The position numbers and the translations under genes were made by a program. Positions 21,068-32,975 of a stretch of 64,000 nucleotides of DNA are shown one piece after another. Position 1 is the stretch's first letter; each line of letters begins with the position of its first letter. The notes beneath the pieces are model-generated. The model saw only the letters and a program-made list of their open reading frames with translations. It made no database searches and was not told where the DNA came from. The stretch is from Macrothele yani (taxonomy: Eukaryota > Arthropoda > Arachnida > Araneae > Macrothelidae), in assembly GCA_039090855.1 (NCBI GenBank), contig CM076999.1, positions 110,979,072 through 111,043,071 on the forward strand, read 5' to 3'.

Positions 21068-22500
21068 ACGAAAACAATTTTACAACAATTTAGTTTATCC
21101 ACTGCTATGTGTTCTTTTTATATTTGAATACATCTCGACGAGCTCTAAAACCATGCCACGCACAGTCGTTTTGCGCTCACGGTTGTCCAGATAAACTGCG
21201 ATTTTGTCAAAAGTGCCCACCGTTCACAAGAAAACAGTTTTTTAATTGTTTGGCGGCGGCGGCTTTCAGGCGTTCGCGATGCTCTCTAGTTGGTTGGGCT
21301 GCAATCTTCTTGGGCTTCTTACATTCCTCATTACTTGCTCTTGCTTCTCGTTTCGATTTTCTCCACCTTTGCTTGCGTTCATTCTGTGAATTCTGCGAAT
21401 TCTGCGGCATTGTCGAAAATGTTAACTCGTTCACACGAAAACAATTTTTAAAATTTTAGTTTAAACCACTGCGATATGCTCTTTATATATTTGAATAGAT
21501 CTTGTCGAGAGCTTTAAAACGACACCACGCACAGTCATTTTGTACTCACGGTTGTTCAGACAAACCGCGATATTTTAAAAGGTGTTCACCGGTTTACAAG
21601 AAAACTATTTTTTAAATCTTCAGTTCAAACCACTGCGAAATTTTCTTCGTATATTTGAATAGATCTTGTTGAGAGCTTTAAAACGACACCACGCACAGTC
21701 ATTTTGTACTCACGGTTGTCCAGACAAACCGCGATATTTTAAAAGGTGTTCACCGGTTTACAAGAACACTATTTTTTTAAATCTTCAGTTCAAACCACTG
21801 CGAAATTTTCTTCGTATATTTGAATAGATCTCGTCGAGAGCTTTAAAACGACACCACGCACAGTCGTTTTGCACTCATGGCTGTCCAGATAAACCGCGAT
21901 ATTATCAAAGGTGTTCACCGGTTCACAAGAAAATAATTTTAAAATGTTCAGTTCAAACCACTGCGAAATGCTCTTCGTATATTTGAATAGATCTCGTCGA
22001 AAGCTTTAAAACGGCGCCACGCACAGTCGTTTTTCACTCACGGTTGTCCAGATAAACCGCGATATTATCAAAGGTGTTCACCGGTTCACAAGAAAACAAT
22101 TTATAAAATGTTCTGTTCAAACCACTGCGAAATGCTCTTCGTATATCTGAATAATCTCGTGGAGAGCTTTAAAACGATACCATGCACAGCCGTGTTGCGC
22201 TCACGGTTGCCGATATAGAGTGAATCAAACGCGGCGGCACCCCCAGAAATATTGCATCATCCCCCCGCGCACAGGTAGCGAAGGGGGCTTCACGCGCACG
22301 ATGTATTGCGCAATACGCGAATTGGACTCCATGCTGTTTAGGAATATGTTAACACAATTAGCGTGCGGCAGGTATTTTTAACGCTATAATGATTTCAGTT
22401 GGGACCTATTTTTGTCACAGGCAGTCGGCCATAAATCGCCTCATACTATCCGCGGAGTTAGACGTAGTGCTACGTCAAAAAAAAAAAAAAAAAAAACTTA
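20809..22500 (-). repeat. composite satellite-bearing element, copy 1
   Basis: Shared layout with 46970-49846. One edge reads ACTTGCAGATCGGAGAGTTG. Next comes a short basic reading frame on the minus strand, then a tandem array with ~164-bp spacing (CGTATATTTGAATAGATCTC at 21649, 21813, 21976 and diverged at 21485, 22141). A 250-bp tail ends in the palindrome GACGTAGTGCTACGTC and an A-run. The 20809-21060 coding block is partly duplicated at 21240-21430. Element class unknown; a Helitron-like or other large-transposon derivative is possible but unproven. Confidence 0.75.
21207..21434 (-). CDS. second copy of the small basic frame
   Basis: 75 codons: MNELTFSTMPQNSQNSQNER and then REARASNEECKKPKKIAAQP, closely following the 20801-21067 frame but with a duplicated SQN motif and a different C-terminus, where it runs into the array unit. 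Arises from duplication of the head of the composite element. Function unknown. Confidence 0.35.
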   Translation of the reverse strand: MNELTFSTMPQNSQNSQNERKQRWRKSKREARASNEECKKPKKIAAQPTREHRERLKAAAAKQLKNCFLVNGGHF

Positions 22501-22504
22501 AGAG

Positions 22505-22700
22505 GGAAATGATGTGACGTACGACAGAGGTAAATCACGTGTCAATACGACAAATCTGCAGCGATGCATTCCGTCGGTGTAGCGTAGTGGTCAGAGCAAC
22601 TCACTCCGGAGCGAGGAGACTCAAATTCGATCTCCGTCACCGACAAATTCCTGTTTTCACCAGGACCGTTGCTTTTTATCCGGCTTAATGATCATCCCAG
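22505..22700 (+). mobile_element. SINE family 5 (tRNA-like), copy 2
   Basis: Directly after the A-run ending the composite element. GTCGGTGTAGCGTAGTGGTC is the A-box region and AAATTCGATCTCCGTCACCG the B-box region, with matching ends GTCGGTG and CACCGAC like an acceptor stem. Shares flanking blocks with the copy at 19258-19440. Confidence 0.75.
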
Positions 22701-23420
22701 AAGAATCCAGGTTTGAAAAGTCTGCAACGGAAATAAAATGGAATTGCCAATAATATTTCATAAAGCTATTTCTCTTGCTTGCATATGCTGGTGTCATCAA
22801 TTTTACATAATCAGTACTTTTTATTTGTTTCCTGATTCCTTATTGAGACACCATAACTTATGCTTCATGATGTAGTCTGAATAAAATGAATGCTTCAGTA
22901 ACATATTCATATTAATGGCTGATTAAAGATCTTTCCACCCTATCGTTTCCCTTTTTATTTCTTCTACCTCGCTTTCTCTCATTGGGTGTATCAATCATGA
23001 GACAAAACTCATCTTGCCGTCCTCCGGCGAAATACAAGTGGATCATATCAAAAAGAAATAAAAAGAAATAGCAGTCGGTATTTTGTTGTCCATGACCTTG
23101 TTTTGGCATGATGAGAAAAACAAGAGGTAATTGAGGATAGCACGCCGGCGAAGGAGAAACCAGCAAATTCGACCTGTGATTGGCTGGCTGTCTGTCAGAA
23201 TCGCTGACCGTGGCGATCTACACCGGCGCAAACAAAATAGAAACTTTCATCTCGTGCGTGGCCGTGTGATCAAGGAGTTGAAAAGAGAGATAAAAAATTT
23301 CTACAAATAAATAACCTTCAAGGCACTTGAATGCTGCGAATCTTTGCCTCATTTTTCGACTGAGGTGTCCTGAGATTCACTAACAGTGCTGGTAAGTTGT
23401 ACTATATAATAAAACAAACT
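22701..23420. other. unassigned interval
   Basis: AT-rich. Minus frames of 84 and 62 codons (22912-23231) have no recognised domain, and no splice or repeat structure is clear. Confidence 0.4.
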
Positions 23421-23424
23421 TTAC

Positions 23425-26410
23425 TTTTCAGTTCTTTTTTAAAAATAACGCTTTATGTGATCCCTGATTGTGAGGTTAACATCGCATATCAGTTCTTGTT
23501 TAAAATTAACGTTTCATGTGATCCCTGATTGTGAAGTTAATATCGTATATCAGTTCTTGTTTTAAATTAACGTTTTATGTGATCCCTGATTGTCAGGTTA
23601 ATATCGTGTAAAGGTTCTTGTTCAAAAATTAACGTTTTATGTGATCCCCGATTGTGAGGTTAATATCGTATATCAGTTCTTGTTTTAAATTAACGTTTTA
23701 TGTGATCCCTGATTGTGAGGTTAATATCGTATATCAGTTCTTGTTTTAAATTAACATTTTATGTGATCCCTGATTGTGACGTTAATATCGTATATCAGTT
23801 CTTGTTTTAAATTAACGTTTTATGTGATCCCTGATTGTGAGGTTAATATTGTATATTAGTTCTTGTTTTAAATTAACGTTTTATGTAATACCTGATTGTG
23901 AGGTTAATATCGTGTAAAGGTTCTTGTTCAAAAATTAACGTTTTATGTGATCCCTGATTGTGAGGTTAATATCGTATATCAGTTCTTGTTTTAAATTAAC
24001 GTTTTATGTGATCCCTGATTGTGAGGTTAATATCGTATATCAGTTCTTGTTTTAAATTAACGTTTTATGTGATCCCTGATTGTGAGGTTAATATCGTATA
24101 TCAGTTCTTGTTTTAAATTAACGTTTTATGTGATCCCTGATTGTGAGGTTAATATCTTATATCAGTTCTTGTTTTAAATTAACGTTTCATTTGATCCCTG
24201 ATTGTGAGGTTAATATCGTGTAAAGGTTCTTGTTCAAAAATTAACGTTTTATGTGATACCTGATTGTGAGGTTAAAATTGTATATTAGTTCTTGTTTTAA
24301 ATTAACGTTTTATGTGATCCCTGATTGTGAGGTTAATATCGTATATCAGTTCTTGTTTTAAATTAACGTTTTATGTGATCCCTGATTGTGAGGTTAATAT
24401 CGTATATCAGTTCTTGTTTTAAATTAACGTTTTATGTGATACCTGATTGTGAGGCTAATATCGTATATCAGTTCTTGTTTTAAATTAACGTTTTATGTGA
24501 TCCCTGATTGTGAGGTTAATATCTTATATCAGTTCTTGTTTTAAATTAACGTTTCATTTGATCCCTGATTGTGAGGTTAATATCGTGTAAAGGTTCTTGT
24601 TCAGAAATTAACGTTTTATGTGATACCTGATTGTGAGGTTAAAATTGTATATTAGTTCTTGTTTTAAATTAACGTTTTATGTGATCCCTGATTGTGAGGT
24701 TAATATCGTATATCAGTTCTTGTTTTAAATTAACGTTTTATGTGATCCCTGATTGTGAGGTTAATATCTTATATCAGTTCTTGTTTTAAATTAACGTTTC
24801 ATTTGATCCCTGATTGTGAGGTTAATATCGTGTAAAGGTTCTTGTTCAAAAATTAACGTTTTATGTGATACCTGATTGTGAGGTTAAAATTGTATATTAG
24901 TTCTTGTTTTAAATTAACGTTTTATGTGATCCCTGATTGTGAGGTTAATATCGTACATCAGTTCTTGTTTTAAATTAACGTTTTATGTGATCCCTGATTG
25001 TGAGGTTAATATCGTATATCAGTTCTTGTTTTAAATTAACGTTTTATGTGATACCTGATTGTGAGGTTAATATCTTATATCAGTTCTTGTTTTAAATTAA
25101 CGTTTCATTTGATCCCTGATTGTCAGGTTAATATCGTGTAAAGGTTCTTGTTCAGAAATTAACGTTTTATGTGATACCTGATTGTGAGGTTAAAATTGTA
25201 TATTAGTTCTTGTTTTAAATTAACATCTTAAGTGATCCCTGATTGTGACGATAATATCGTATATCAGTTCTTGTTTTAAATTAACGTTTTAGGTGATCCC
25301 TGATTGTGAGGTTAATATCGTATATTAGTTCTTGTTTTAAATTAACGTTTTATTTAATACCTGATTGTGAGGTTAATATCTTATATCAGTTCTTGTTTTA
25401 AATTAACGTTTTATGTGATCCCTGATTGTGAGGTGAATATCGTGTAAAGGTTCTTGTTCAAAAATTAACGTTTTATGTAATCCCTGATTGTGAGGTTAAT
25501 ATCGTATATCAGTTCTTGTTTTAAATTAACGTTTTATGTGATCCCTGATTGTGAGGTTAATATCGTATATCAGTTCTTGTTTTAAATTAACGTTTTATGT
25601 GATCCCTGATTGTGAGGTTAATATCGTATATCAGTTCTTGTTTTAAATTAACTTTTTTGTTATCCCTGATTGTGAGGTTAATATCGTGTAAAGGTTCTTG
25701 TTCAAAAATTAACGTTTTATGTGATCCCTGATTGTGAGGTTAATATCGTATATCAGTTCTTGTTTTAAATTAACGTTTTATGTGATACCTGATTGTGAGG
25801 TTAATATCGTATATCAGTTCTTGTTTTAAATTAACGTTTTATGTGATCCCTGATTGTGAGGTTAATATCGTATATCAGTTCTTGTTTTAAATTAACTTTT
25901 TGGGGATCCCTGATTGTGAGGTTAATATCGTGTAAAGGTACTTGTTCAAAAATTAACGTTTTATGTGATCCCTGATTGTGAGGTTAATATCGTATATCAG
26001 TTCTTGTTTAAAATTAACGTTTTACGTGATCCCTAATTGTGAGGTTAATATCGTATATCAGTTCTTGTTTTAAGTTCACGTTTTATGTTATCCGTGATTG
26101 TGAGGTTAGTATCGTATATCAGTTTTTGTTTTAAATTAACGTTTTATGTGATCCCTGATTGTGAGGTTAATATCGTATATCAGTTCTTGTTTTAAATTAA
26201 CGTTTTATGTGATCCCTGATTGTGAGGTTAATATCGTGTGAAGGTTCTTGTTCAAAAATTAGCGTTTTATGTGATCCCTGATTGTGAGGTTAATATCGTA
26301 TATCAGTTCTTGTTTAAAATTAACGTTTTACGTGATCCGTGATTGTGAGGTTAATATCGTATATCAGTTCTTGTTTTAAATTAATATTTTATGTGATCCT
26401 TGATTGTGAT
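23425..26410 (+). repeat. 61-bp satellite array, ~49 units, with higher-order structure
   Basis: Unit of 61 bp: TATATCAGTTCTTGTTTTAA, ATTAACGTTTTATGTGATCC, CTGATTGTGAGGTTAATATC. A marked variant with GTGTAAAGGTTCTTGTTCA occurs near 23606, 23913, 24221, 24589, 24831, 25137, 25447, 25686, 25930 and 26237, that is every 4-6 monomers. The first units use TTTAAAATTAACG, the inner ones TTTTAAATTAACG. No coding capacity and no internal unique spacers, so it is not CRISPR-like. Confidence 0.96.
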
Positions 26411-26625
26411 TTTAATATCCAAGAAAGTAGTTTAGGAAGAAACCAAGGAGTCAGAACTTTTCGAAAAAAATTTCACTTGTAGCTTCAGATTGTTTTCATA
26501 TAGTTGTAGCGTTCGTACTACTTGAAACGTGCATATAAGGCTTACTGAACACAACATGCAATCAGTTCTTCTTATATACTCATCTTAAGTGAAACAGGAG
26601 CCTCTCAAATCAAGTTCAAGAAATA

Positions 26626-26870
26626 CAAGGGGCATCCTAAAAGTAATGCCTCCTCCTTAGAGCTTTTGAAATTTTGAAGGATTTTCATGAAACTGCACTG
26701 ACATGTAGTGTGATATGACGGGTTTCTGCTGAATAAAAAAGATAATTTTAAGAAATCCAGTTGCCAGTACGGCGATAAGACGTTCAGATATCTCCCATAG
26801 CAATCATGCCGTTCTCCGAATGGTGAATCTATAAAATCATTTTTTGAACCCAAAATTTAAAAAAATGGAA
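26626..26870 (+). mobile_element. end of a mariner-like element (same family as 31884-34347)
   Basis: Starts after TA with CAAGGGGCATCCTAAAAGTA. The next ~110 bp (AGCTTTTGAAATTTTGAAG, ATGAAACTGC, CTGACATGTAG) match the complement of 34230-34347. No second end was found, so this is a solo end or truncated copy. Confidence 0.7.
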
Positions 26871-28299
26871 AGGAACTAAGGGAAAGAAAAGTAATTTTAA
26901 ACCCGTAATTGTTTTACGATCTAGAACAGCGTCGTGACGTCAATGCATACGGTTTGATGGAAAACGGAGCAGGATTTGGTGCCCCTGAACTTTAAATCAA
27001 AATTTGAAATTTTCAAAAGTACTTCAGTGATTCTGACAAAATTATCTTTAAACCTATCAACCTATCAGCATTTTGAAGCAATAAAGCTAAGCCCCCCTAT
27101 TTGAATTTTTTGGTTTTCAGACTTTTTTCTAGGTGTAGAAGTGGTAGAAAAATTCAAGCAGACGATGTTTCAAAGCGCTGTTTTTTATGTTTCAAAGCGC
27201 TGTTTTTTTGTTGTTGTTTTTTTTGGGGGGGGAGGGGGCATACCAATTTTTAGGTTTCTAGATACCAATTTTTAGGTTTCTAGATTATTTAGAAGTAGTC
27301 AAACAATTCACGAAAAATTCAAACAGTCAACGCTCCAAAGCCGATTTCTTTTTTTTTTTTTTTTTTGCTTTTTGTACTTTTCTAGGTATACGGACCTTAA
27401 GACCTATCAGCATGCCAATTTTCAGATATCTAGGTCATTAAAAAGTGGTGGAAAATTTTGCGGACGAACACACTCGCATTTCCCCTCTTTGCTTTTTATA
27501 TACGAGGCGAAATCCTGTATTTACATAGGTATTCACGTATGCCGGTGGAAAACGCCGAACTTTAAAAGCCTCGCTACGTCATTAAGCATTGCGTCATTAC
27601 AGTTTAATCTTTCAACCAATGAGAAGAGAGTGCTAAAAATAACTGCGTCACCATGGTAGCAGGTCACGGGACCAGAACTTTCCTGTGTGGTTAACACTGA
27701 AGACAGAATAAGCCGCTCCTTCCTTTCCTTTGCGTATTTAAAAAATGCTTAAAAATCAGAAAATGACTTTTTCTTATTTTTTTTTCGTAAAAGAGGGATA
27801 ATAGTTGTGAGTTTATGCTGTAAAAATTGCAATGCGTTATGATTTATAGTTTGCGATATATCCATTGTTTAAAATTGATACAATCTCGAAATAGAGAATT
27901 TTGTGAAATTTAAAAAATTGATTTTTCGTAAACTAAATCGAAAAAAAAAAAGAGAGACGAGGTGCTAAATTTCGGCTATGGCCCTACATGTCTACAAAGT
28001 TTCCTCGTTCTGTTGCTGTTAGTGTGTACGGAGCGCGAAATGATAGCACTTTTTTGCTTACCTAAACTTTGAAATGCAATAGCTCTTGAAGTATTGCCAG
28101 AATCGAAAAAACGGTTTATTTCAGCGTGTTTTCCTTACAATTTTCTACAAACGATGTAAATTTCATATTTTTGTGTTCAATACTTTTTGCGCTGCGAGCT
28201 GAGAAAGAGCCAGTGTCGTGAAATTCCTAAAACAGCGGCGGCAGTCACTTTTTTTTTTTTTTTTTTAGAATAGAGGGATTATTTTATGGTGAAGTACGG
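26871..28299. other. unassigned interval with old repeats
   Basis: Contains T-runs (27346-27366, 28252-28266) and a short duplication TACCAATTTTTAGGTTTCTA near 27241-27283. The stretch 28077-28250 (CAATAGCTCTTGAAGTATTG and the GCGGCGGCAG end) matches 36425-36600, a dispersed family. The 95-codon frame 27372-27659 has no recognised domain. Confidence 0.5.
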
Positions 28300-28617
28300 G
28301 ATAAGTTTTGGAGGAGCCGCGAGTGGCCTAGTGGGCAACGTTCGTGACTGCAATGGAAAGGACCTCTGGCTCTATCCCAGGCAGGTACGAACACTCGATC
28401 CACTAAATACCCGCCATGCGTCGGATGGGCACGTTAAGCCGTCGGACCCCGGGTACTAGCCCCCCGGTAATAAATAAGGGCGTCTTCCTCCCCCTTACTA
28501 CGTCGCTTCCGTGTCACTTTCCCATCGGGTACTCTAGCCCGAATCTCCTAGCTTCCTATTTCTAAGGGTTGTTTAAGAACTAGGGTCAGACACTCCCTTC
28601 CTAAAATACCCTACATA

Positions 28618-30033
28618 CACCGCTGGCTACCCAAAATGCAACACCAAGAAGGAAGCATCCGATTGGCCTGAAATTCGCAGCATGCGTCGCCCGCGAGAGG
28701 ACATGCAAACGATTAGCATTGCAGGGCATATGCAAATCATGTGCGCCCGGCACGCCACCGAGAAGCACCATAAGAAGGGTGCACAGAAGGCAGGGTGTCA
28801 GTAGTGGAAATGTGTTGTGCTGCCGGACCTGTGCGTGGAAAGCATCCTGATGCCTCGTCGCAGAATACGGCAGTCATTCCAGCACGTTTCGGAGTTCGAC
28901 AGAGGACGAATAATGGCTTATCGCGACAGCGGTTTAACGTACTGAGACATCGGCGCCCGTGTGGGACGACATCCAGCCACAGTGAGGCGAGTATGGATTC
29001 GGTGCATGGGTGCAAGAGGGACGGACGGACCGACGTGAGCGATTGCCGCAGCCGCGGCGCACCACCGAACGAGAGGACTGGCATGTTGTGCGGCGGGCAT
29101 TGACGGCTCGCACCGCCACATCACGAACGTTAGCGCAGGAATTCGGGTGTGTTGCGCAACAACCTGTGTCAGCACGTACCGTTCGACATCGTCTGCAGAA
29201 GCGGGGACTTGTCACATGGCGCCCATTGCTCCGATTACCATTGACGTTACACCACCGGCGAGTTCGGCGGCAATGGGCCGTTGAACGCCGCACCTGGACT
29301 ACGGAATGGCACGACATTCTCTTCTCCAACGAATCCCGCTTCTGCCTGCAACACCACGATGGTCGGATCCGCGTGTGGCGGCACCGCGGTGAGAGACTGT
29401 ATGACGCCTGCATTATGCATCGCCATACAGGTCCATCGCCTGGCGTTATGGTTTGGGGCACAATTGGATATGACACCCGCACCCCTGTGGTACGCATCGC
29501 CGGTACACTCAACAGCCACCTCTACATCTCCGACGTTTTGGAGCCTGTAGTCCTCCCTTACCTGCAGGACCTGCCAGCGGCCACGTTTCAACAAGACCAT
29601 GCGCACCCGCACGTGGCACGCATCGTGCAACAATTCTTCACTGCCCACCAGGTGTCACTGCTGCCGTGGCTCGCCTGTTCTCCCGATATGTCGCCCATCG
29701 AACATCACGTCTGGAGGCTGATCGACAACCGAGTGGCCCGGCAGGCACCACCCGCGGCTACGCCTGATGAACTGTGGCAACGTGTGGAAGCAGCCTGTGC
29801 CGACATACCCTAAACCCACGTCCAGAGCCTCTTTCGTTCGATGCCGCGGCGTGTAGCGGCCGTTATTGCTAGCCATGGGGGCCACACGAACTATTGATGT
29901 CTGCGTGTTCCACAAGTCGCACGGGCCTGTAATCTCAATCGTTTCATCTTTGTATCTGTTGTTATGTGTTTAGTAAAACTGGCTTTGCTATCTCGTGTCC
30001 TTCTTGGTGTTGCATTTTGGGTGGCCAGCAGTG
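28618..30033 (+). mobile_element. 1,416-bp Tc1-like element, nested in the SINE
   Basis: Left end CACCGCTGGCTACCCAAAAT and right end (complement) CACTGCTGGCCACCCAAAAT match over about 36 bp and finish in AACACCAAGAAGGA. TA duplications at 28616-28617 and 30034-30035. The same inner 14-bp motif ends the TIRs of the different Tc1 family at 38480-39906. Confidence 0.96.
28850..29897 (+). pseudogene. Tc1-like transposase, full length, disabled
   Basis: Starts MPRRRIRQSFQHVSEFDRGR, with the HTH pair over about the first 120 residues (HPATVRRVWIR, then TSRTLAQEFG). Catalytic region: FSNESRFCLQ, where the first Asp is replaced by Asn; FQQDHAHPHVARIVQ, second Asp; SPDMSPIEHHVW, Glu. Natural end ASHGGHTNY with stop 29895-29897. 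Lesions: TGA near 28947, a frameshift near 29007, TAA at about 29811, and the Asp-to-Asn change. The open 267-codon frame from 29010 is the body after the frameshift. GC-richer than its surroundings. Confidence 0.93.
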
Positions 30034-30332
30034 TATGATCTGATCTGATCTGATAAGTTTTGGATTGTGTATTCTGAAAGCACAGGTTCGGTTAATTTGG
30101 AATTTGTAAGAAATTTAAACCCGAAACCACTCCAGTTTCACAGTTTGTACACAACGGTTTGAGAGCGTGATTTTGTTGTAGTCTACCCAGCTGTTGGTTT
30201 GCACTTAGAGTGTTTATTTGCATACCAATTGGGAACTGTTTAGTACAGCGGTCATTTTCGTGTTTAAGGAGGATAAAAGACTACTTGAGGTCGTCAGTAA
30301 GAGAACAAAAATTGTTTGTGCTTAGTCTTGGT

Positions 30333-30850
30333 TCGAGGCCGCTGTGGTGCAGCGGAAGCATATCCGGTGCGTAACTGGAAGACCCTGGGTTCGACTCCCG
30401 GTGGCGGCCAATGAGAATATTTCCGTGACTCACTTGTAAACGTGGAAAGAGCGAAGATCTTTGTTTGATGTTCCTGGTCCACGTTAAATGTCTGTATTAA
30501 TTTATTCATTCGCCTTCTAATTATTTCTTCAGTTGCTGCTTACCATCTTTGGTGAATCCCCAGCATTGTGCGGGGCTCCAAGAAGCAACCTGCCAAATTG
30601 CCCTGGCAGTTAGCGTGCGTGAGTCTGGAGGAATTGGAGGCCGCTGTGGTGTAGCGGAAGCATATCCGGTGCGTAACTGGAAGACACTGGGTTCGACTCC
30701 CGGTGGCGGCCAATGAGAATTTTTCCGTGACTCACTTATAAACGTGGAAAGAGCGATGACCTCTGTTTGATATACCCTATTACTCATTGAGTTGTCCAGA
30801 AGTTTCAATGCGATGGAATAAATTCCATGTTTTTGTTCAACACCTACATC
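30333..30850 (+). mobile_element. SINE family 2 (tRNA-like), tandem pair
   Basis: Two tRNA-like heads, GGCCGCTGTGGTGCAGCGG at 30335 and again at about 30640, each with A box (TGGTGCAGCGG or TGGTGTAGCGG), B box (GGGTTCGACTCCC) and a GGCGGCC end. They are about 305 bp apart and share body sequence (AATGAGAATATTTCCGTGAC; GAATCCCCAGCATTG between). Other copies at 51150-52270. Anticodon loop is non-canonical, so it is a repeat, not a tRNA gene. Confidence 0.85.
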
Positions 30851-30892
30851 GTCGCGGTCATTCTTAATACGGAATAGGATGTTGTTGGTTTA

Positions 30893-31110
30893 GATTCCAA
30901 AACTAACTGGTTCCTGCGACAAATGTTTCCTAAGGTGAACCCTATATTCAATAGGATTCGTCCCCAAGTTGTCCCCTACCACATACTAAAATTTCATCGA
31001 AATCGAACCATTTTTACGCGAGTTATCCTGCGGACAGAAAGACAGACGGACAAAGCTCGAGCATATACGCTTCTTCAACCTACATTTGGAAAGCGTAAAA
31101 AATTGCTGTG
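30893..31110 (-). repeat. dispersed family R1, short minus copy
   Basis: Complement of the family's start: GAACCCTATATTCAATAGGA, ACATACTAAAATTTCATCGA, GGACAGAAAGACAGACGGAC and GAAAGCGTAAAAA, as at 18367-18490 reversed. Confidence 0.85.
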
Positions 31111-31881
31111 CCTTACTTTTTGGTCCTCCCGAGTACATTCATCACAATGATGTATAAACAAACAGAAAATCAAAGTCGTTAATTTTTTTTTTTTTGACGT
31201 CGGACACACGCACTTTTATGTAAAAAAAATGTTGATGAAATTTTTCTTTTGGGGGGATATTAACTATTCCCAGCATTATCTCATTCCCAATGTCGCGTTG
31301 ATGTGACAACTACGTAAAGGCAACACGTGCTATACAATTATATTCTAGAAAACCAGAACAGTTCTAGTTTGTTTTTTTTGTTTTTTATCATGATAACTTC
31401 TGTTTACTGCATGAATCATCGTGTCCACCAACTTTCTTCCGGTGAGATGTTTTGCGTAATCTCACACAATGCGCCTCGGTCGTTTTGTGAGTTTCAAGTA
31501 GGTCATTGGGACGCGACCTTTTCTTCCGAAGAGAACGGATACCCGCCAAATTAACTCTATTTCTTTCAGGTTGTAGACTCACTTTTCTAACTGCTGTGCT
31601 TCCAGGCAGTTTTCGGCAAATCGCCGTACTGTTTAAAGTCACCAAATAATCAATCAGCAAATTCGATCAGTATGAGTTTTGTTTTTCATATATCGTGAAA
31701 GCATGTTGGAATTTTTTACCAATAGGGTAAGTCATTTCTTGTTACTATCATTACTCATTTTCCCCAAAAAATAAAATCGTTAACATAGTACGACATTTAA
31801 AGAAGTCATCACCATTCCGCATTATTATGTAAACTAGTAATTCTTTAGGAATTATAGTGTGGTTAATCATTTCTTCAATAC
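31111..31881. other. unassigned interval
   Basis: AT-rich with T-runs; the 75-90 codon frames (31327-31660) on both strands have no recognised domains. Confidence 0.4.
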
Positions 31882-31964
31882 TACAAAGGGCATCCTGAAA
31901 GTAACACCACATCCTTCATAAGATTTTTATTTGTAGCAGCAAAAATGTGAAACTTTTTGGCAAA

Positions 31965-32975
31965 ATACTTGGACATATTGTTAATAATGCTAACCTATTC
32001 AAAGTATTGTCCATCACTTTCTATACATTTCCGCCATCTTTGATACTTGGACATATTGTTAATAATGCTAACCTATTCAAAGTATTGTCCATCACTTTCT
32101 ATGCATTTCCGCCATCTTTGATACTTGGACATATTGTTAATAATGCTAACCTATTCAAAGTATTGTCCATCACTTTCTATACATTTCCGCCATCTTTGAT
32201 ACTTGGACATATTGTTAATAATGCTAACCTATTCAAAGTATTGTCCATCACTTTCTATGCATTTCCGCCATCTTTGATACTTGGACATATTGTTAATAAT
32301 GCTAACCTATTCAAAGTATTGTCCATCACTTTCTATACATTTCCGCCATCTTTGATACTTGGACATATTGTTAATAATGCTAACCTATTCAAAGTATTGT
32401 CCATCACTTTCTATACATTTCCGCCATCTTTGATTCTTGGACATATTGTTAATAATGCTAGCCTATTCAAAGTATTGTCCATCACTTTCTTTACATTTTC
32501 GCCATCTTTGATACTTGGACATATTGTTAATAATGCTAACCTATTCAAAGTATTGTCCATCACTTTCTATACATTTCCGCCATCTTTGATACTTGGAAAT
32601 ATTGTTAATAATGCTAGCCTATTCAAAGTATTGTCCATCACTTTCTATACATTTTCGCCATCTTTGATACTTGGACTATTGTTAATAATGCTAGTCTATT
32701 CGAAGTATTGTCCATCACTTTCTATACATTTCCACCATCGTTGATACTTATACATATTGTTAATAATGCTAGCCTATTCAAAGTATTGTCCATCACTTTC
32801 TATACATTTCCGCCATCTTTGATACTTGGACATATTGTTAATCGTGCTAGCCTATTCAAAGTATTGTCCATTACTTTCTTTACATTTCCGCCATGGTTGA
32901 TACTTGGACATATTGTTAATAATGCTAGTCTATTCAAAGTATTGTCCATCACTTTCTATACATTTCCGCCATCTT
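31965..32975 (-). repeat. 78-bp tandem array, ~13 units, derived from mariner C-terminus
   Basis: ATACTTGGACATATTG recurs at 31965, 32043, 32121 and so on every 78 bp. On the minus strand each unit contains RWRKCIESDGQYFE and a stop, the last codons of a mariner transposase, plus about 30 bp of 3' trailer. Because 78 is divisible by three, plus-strand frames of 265 and 167 codons (repeat ILGHIVNNANLFKVLSITFY) stay open; these are antisense artefacts. Confidence 0.93.

Larger units (their letters stand above)
28313..30051 (+). mobile_element. SINE family 4 (tRNA-like head), split by a Tc1 insertion
   Basis: Head GGAGCCGCGAGTGGCCTAGT with A-box-like sequence, TCTATCCCAGG as B-box region, then the CGTCGGATGGGCACGTTAAG block. 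The 3' end is a (TGATC)n tail at about 30036-30051. A perfect 13-bp duplication, GATAAGTTTTGGA, lies at 28300-28312 and 30052-30064, outside the Tc1 element that sits inside (28618-30033). Removing the Tc1 leaves a SINE of about 320 bp. Confidence 0.9.

Noticed and set aside
23425..26410. CRISPR-like regular spacing
   Set aside because: Units are contiguous 61-bp tandem repeats without unique spacers, in an animal genome.
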